A stretch of DNA of 6,322 nt from a bacterium Ga0077546. GTDB taxonomy: Bacteria > Cyanobacteriota > Vampirovibrionia > Obscuribacterales > Obscuribacteraceae. Where the stretch lies: assembly GCA_001464165.1 (NCBI GenBank), contig LNEX01000154.1, positions 1 through 6,322 of the forward strand. Direction: 5' to 3'. The notes beneath the pieces were generated by a model. It did not search any database and had not been told where the DNA came from. It was given only the letters and a program-made list of their open reading frames with translations. Positions 4,663 through 6,322 of this stretch are shown here, piece after piece. Every line of letters begins with the position of its first letter. Position 1 is the first letter of the stretch. A program made the position numbers and the translations under genes.

Positions 4663-5760
4663 ATGACACACCAACTTAGTTTGAGCAGCCTACTTGCCTG
4701 TGCTACTTGCCTTGCACTGGCAACACCTTCGCTAGCACAAGATCTACAAGCAGAACAAGAGCGACAAGCTGCACATTATATAGAAGATGCAAAAACAGTA
4801 GAAAAAGCACTTGTAGCTACTAGGCAACAGAAGAAACTGGTACTCGCTCTTGGCGGTGGTGGCACCCGCGGTGCGGCACACGTCGGCGTGTTAAGAATAC
4901 TGGCGAAGAATGGCATAAAAGTCGATGCCATAGTAGGCACCAGCATCGGTGCCATTGTCGGTGGCTTTTACTGTTCTGGCCTGAGTGCTGACGAAATAGA
5001 AAAGATATTACTGAAAAAGTCTTTTTTGCGCTCTTATCTAACAGTTCCTATTCCCGTTCGCATCATGGCAGTACCCATATTCTTCATTCCGCACCTATTT
5101 GGTTACCATCCATATGACGGCCTCTACCGCGGCAATCGCTTTAGAAAGTATGTTAATGCCCAAGTGCAGGTTGAGAATAGAGCCATTGAAGCTCTACCTA
5201 TTAAATACGGCGCGGTCTGTTCTGACCTGCTCACTGCTAAACCTTATCTCATCAGAGCTGGCAATCTAGGTCGAGCCATACAAGCCAGCTCCGCTATTCC
5301 AGCATTGCGCCAACCTGTACCTTTCGATACAGCTAACCCAGACAATGTCGCCATTAGAGACGGTGAGCCCTCTATGGCTCTATTAGTAGATGGCGGTATT
5401 CAAGCCAATTTACCAGTCGAACAAGCCTGGCTTTTGGCTCACGAGCTTGGAGCCGAAAGCGAAGTGGCCGTGATTGCCATCAATATAGACGAACCTTTCG
5501 AGACCGAAAACGGTAAATCCTTTCGCAAAATTGGCAGTGTCAGCAAGCGCGCCATCAACATTATGCTGGCCAGCGTCGATAGATCACAGACTGGCCTAGC
5601 CCAATTGATCATTCAACCGAGAACAAATGGCATAGCTGTTCTTTCAACCAAAACCAGCGATGTCAAACTAGCCATCAAAGCTGGCGAAACAGCCGCAGAA
5701 TCGGCGATGCCCGCGGTAAGGGAACTACTCAAAGCAATGCCGTCTGGCAAAGATTATTAG
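4663..5760 (+). CDS. Exported patatin-like phospholipase
   Basis: This 365-residue serine lipase/phospholipase belongs to the patatin family, whose members hydrolyse acyl esters of phospholipids or other lipids. The catalytic set is complete: GGGGTRG (64-70) for the oxyanion hole, GTSIG (92-96) with nucleophile Ser94, and DGG (243-245) with Asp243, giving the Ser-Asp dyad. [10 protein letters not shown] and [12 protein letters not shown] are further family landmarks. The N-terminus is a signal peptide ([21 protein letters not shown]) with probable cleavage after Ala25, although it lacks a clear positive charge. A short charged helical stretch (about 27-58) links it to the catalytic domain. 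The frame is open upstream to a TTG at 4552, but only the ATG at 4663 has a good site (AGGGAG) directly before it and starts the signal peptide cleanly. An outer-membrane translocation barrel is not present. The gene is divergent from the desaturase, and no terminator separates it from the next gene. The substrate is unknown. Confidence 0.9.
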   Translation: MTHQLSLSSLLACATCLALATPSLAQDLQAEQERQAAHYIEDAKTVEKALVATRQQKKLVLALGGGGTRGAAHVGVLRILAKNGIKVDAIVGTSIGAIVGGFYCSGLSADEIEKILLKKSFLRSYLTVPIPVRIMAVPIFFIPHLFGYHPYDGLYRGNRFRKYVNAQVQVENRAIEALPIKYGAVCSDLLTAKPYLIRAGNLGRAIQASSAIPALRQPVPFDTANPDNVAIRDGEPSMALLVDGGIQANLPVEQAWLLAHELGAESEVAVIAINIDEPFETENGKSFRKIGSVSKRAINIMLASVDRSQTGLAQLIIQPRTNGIAVLSTKTSDVKLAIKAGETAAESAMPAVRELLKAMPSGKDY

Positions 5761-5787
5761 AGCTAAGGGGGAGCCTTCCCACAAATA

Positions 5788-5861
5788 TGAGAAATCTCAC
5801 CTTGTATAGTGCCTAAAAAAAACATACAGTCCTGATAGCACCTGAAAACCCCTACAGTGAG
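5788..5861 (+). other. Intergenic leader with palindrome and potential RNA pairing
   Basis: The 111-base gap between the patatin gene and the P-loop gene has no T-run terminator; GGGA-GCCT-TCCC (5769-5780) is only a four-pair hairpin. It does contain a perfect palindrome, TGAGA-AA-TCTCA (5788-5799). There is also a possible longer pairing: CTCAC (5796-5800) plus TGTA (5803-5806) with TACA-GTGAG (5853-5861), enclosing GTGC (5809-5812)/GCAC (5838-5841). The right arm falls just before the next start codon, where the ribosome would bind. A TATAGT at 5805-5810 could serve as a -10 box, but no -35 accompanies it. The role is unproven. Confidence 0.25.
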
Positions 5862-5871
5862 TGTTGGCAAC

Positions 5872-6322
5872 ATGAAAGCAGTGATCACAGGCGGACCGTC
5901 GGTCGGTAAAACCACAATCGTCAATGGCTTGGGTCAACTGGGATATCGAATCGTCAACGAAATTGCCACGCAGATCATCAAAGAAGGGAGAATATTACCC
6001 TGGGTTGACAGGCAAAAGTTTCAGGCAGAAGTCTTAAGACGGCAACAATCGGCCGAGGCCTCAATTCTCGATTTTGACCAAACTGTCATTTTAGATCGTG
6101 GTCTGTTCGACGGAGAAGCCTATTATCTGCACGACAAACTGCCCGTGCCCTCAGCCTTCAGTAATTTGGACGCCTCACAATACGACGTGGCCTTTTTAAT
6201 CGAGCCCTTGTCATTCTTCGAAGCTAATGAAATTCGCCAGAATGAGAACCTCAAGTTCACAAAAGAAATAAGCGTCATTCTTGAGCATTGCTATGCATCG
6301 AGAAGTGTCAAAGTGGTCAGAG
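5872..6322 (+). CDS. P-loop ATPase/kinase, AAA_28 (NadR/Ttd14-like), 3' end cut by the window
   Basis: The open frame runs from ATG at 5872 through the right edge: 150 codons plus one base, with no stop. The protein opens with MKAVITGGPSVGKTT, a Walker A motif (G7-x4-G12-K13-T14) at the very N-terminus. It is followed by VNEIATQII at about 28-36, where this family has its conserved E-A-R-like helix, and by VILDRGLFDGEAYY at about 72-85, the Walker B-like DRG...D...Y signature. This order matches the AAA_28 domain, found alone in many bacteria, in the ribosylnicotinamide kinase half of NadR, and in Ttd14-like proteins. Family members are usually about 170-190 residues, so only the last part is missing. 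The substrate is unknown; most stand-alone members are uncharacterised. The ribosome-binding site is weak (GTGAGTG about 9-15 bases upstream). A GTG at 5857 in the same frame is a poorer alternative start. The gene follows the patatin gene on the same strand and may share its transcript. Confidence 0.8.
   Translation, partial: MKAVITGGPSVGKTTIVNGLGQLGYRIVNEIATQIIKEGRILPWVDRQKFQAEVLRRQQSAEASILDFDQTVILDRGLFDGEAYYLHDKLPVPSAFSNLDASQYDVAFLIEPLSFFEANEIRQNENLKFTKEISVILEHCYASRSVKVVR

Noticed and set aside
4699..4701. Cys13 of the patatin precursor (LLAC) as a lipoprotein attachment site
   Set aside because: The hydrophobic core continues well past the Cys and ends in a good PSLA cleavage site; there are no basic residues and too short a core before Cys13.
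4663..5760. Patatin gene as a CapV-type effector of an anti-phage CBASS system
   Set aside because: It has a signal peptide, and no cyclic-nucleotide synthase or accessory gene is present; the downstream P-loop gene is not a CD-NTase.
5787..5816. Nine-codon open frame beginning ATG AGA AAT CTC in the gap after the patatin gene
   Set aside because: Its GGGGGAG is too far upstream for an ordinary start, and such short frames are expected by chance; no coding evidence.

Overview
The window reads as ordinary bacterial chromosome: compact intron-free genes, Shine-Dalgarno sequences, factor-independent terminators and mixed GC content. No transposase, integrase, tRNA, rRNA, CRISPR array or phage structural gene is visible. 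Two exported proteins with Sec-type signal peptides point to a bacterium with a cell envelope typical of diderms. A non-model lineage such as Vampirovibrionia/Melainabacteria is possible from the general character of the proteins, but that is a guess and nothing here proves a phylum.

Layout. (1) 13-792, plus strand: a 259-residue low-complexity protein, Gly/Ser/Asn-rich then Ala/Gln-rich, of unknown function, possibly continuing off the left edge. A long imperfect stem-loop (823-867) follows it. (2) 970-2496, plus: a CoA-acylating methylmalonate-semialdehyde dehydrogenase (MmsA/IolA family). Twenty bases later comes 2517-2903, plus: a small four-helix membrane protein resembling the phage-holin-4/DUF360 family, probably in the same transcript. 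(3) A two-tier hairpin at 2928-2979 separates these from 3010-3351, minus: a small secreted, Lys-rich helical protein with an internal duplication. (4) A very strong hairpin-plus-T-run terminator (3405-3443) ends 3469-4410, minus: a membrane acyl-CoA/acyl-lipid desaturase with all three histidine boxes, a TTG start, a missing first membrane helix and an unusual Ala/Lys-rich tail. (5) Divergent from it, 4663-5760, plus: an exported patatin-like phospholipase. (6) 5872 to the right edge, plus: the first 150 residues of a P-loop ATPase/kinase of the AAA_28 (NadR/Ttd14-like) type.

How the genes fit together. The desaturase and the patatin phospholipase sit head to head and both act on acyl chains, so a loose membrane-lipid theme is plausible, but they need not be co-regulated. 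MmsA would feed propionyl-CoA or acetyl-CoA into metabolism; no other valine- or inositol-catabolism gene is present. I do not see a convincing new multi-gene system. The parts most worth a second look are the repeat protein at the left edge, the secreted duplicated helical protein, the shortened and tailed desaturase, and the unexplained RNA-structure candidates at 823-867 and 5796-5861.
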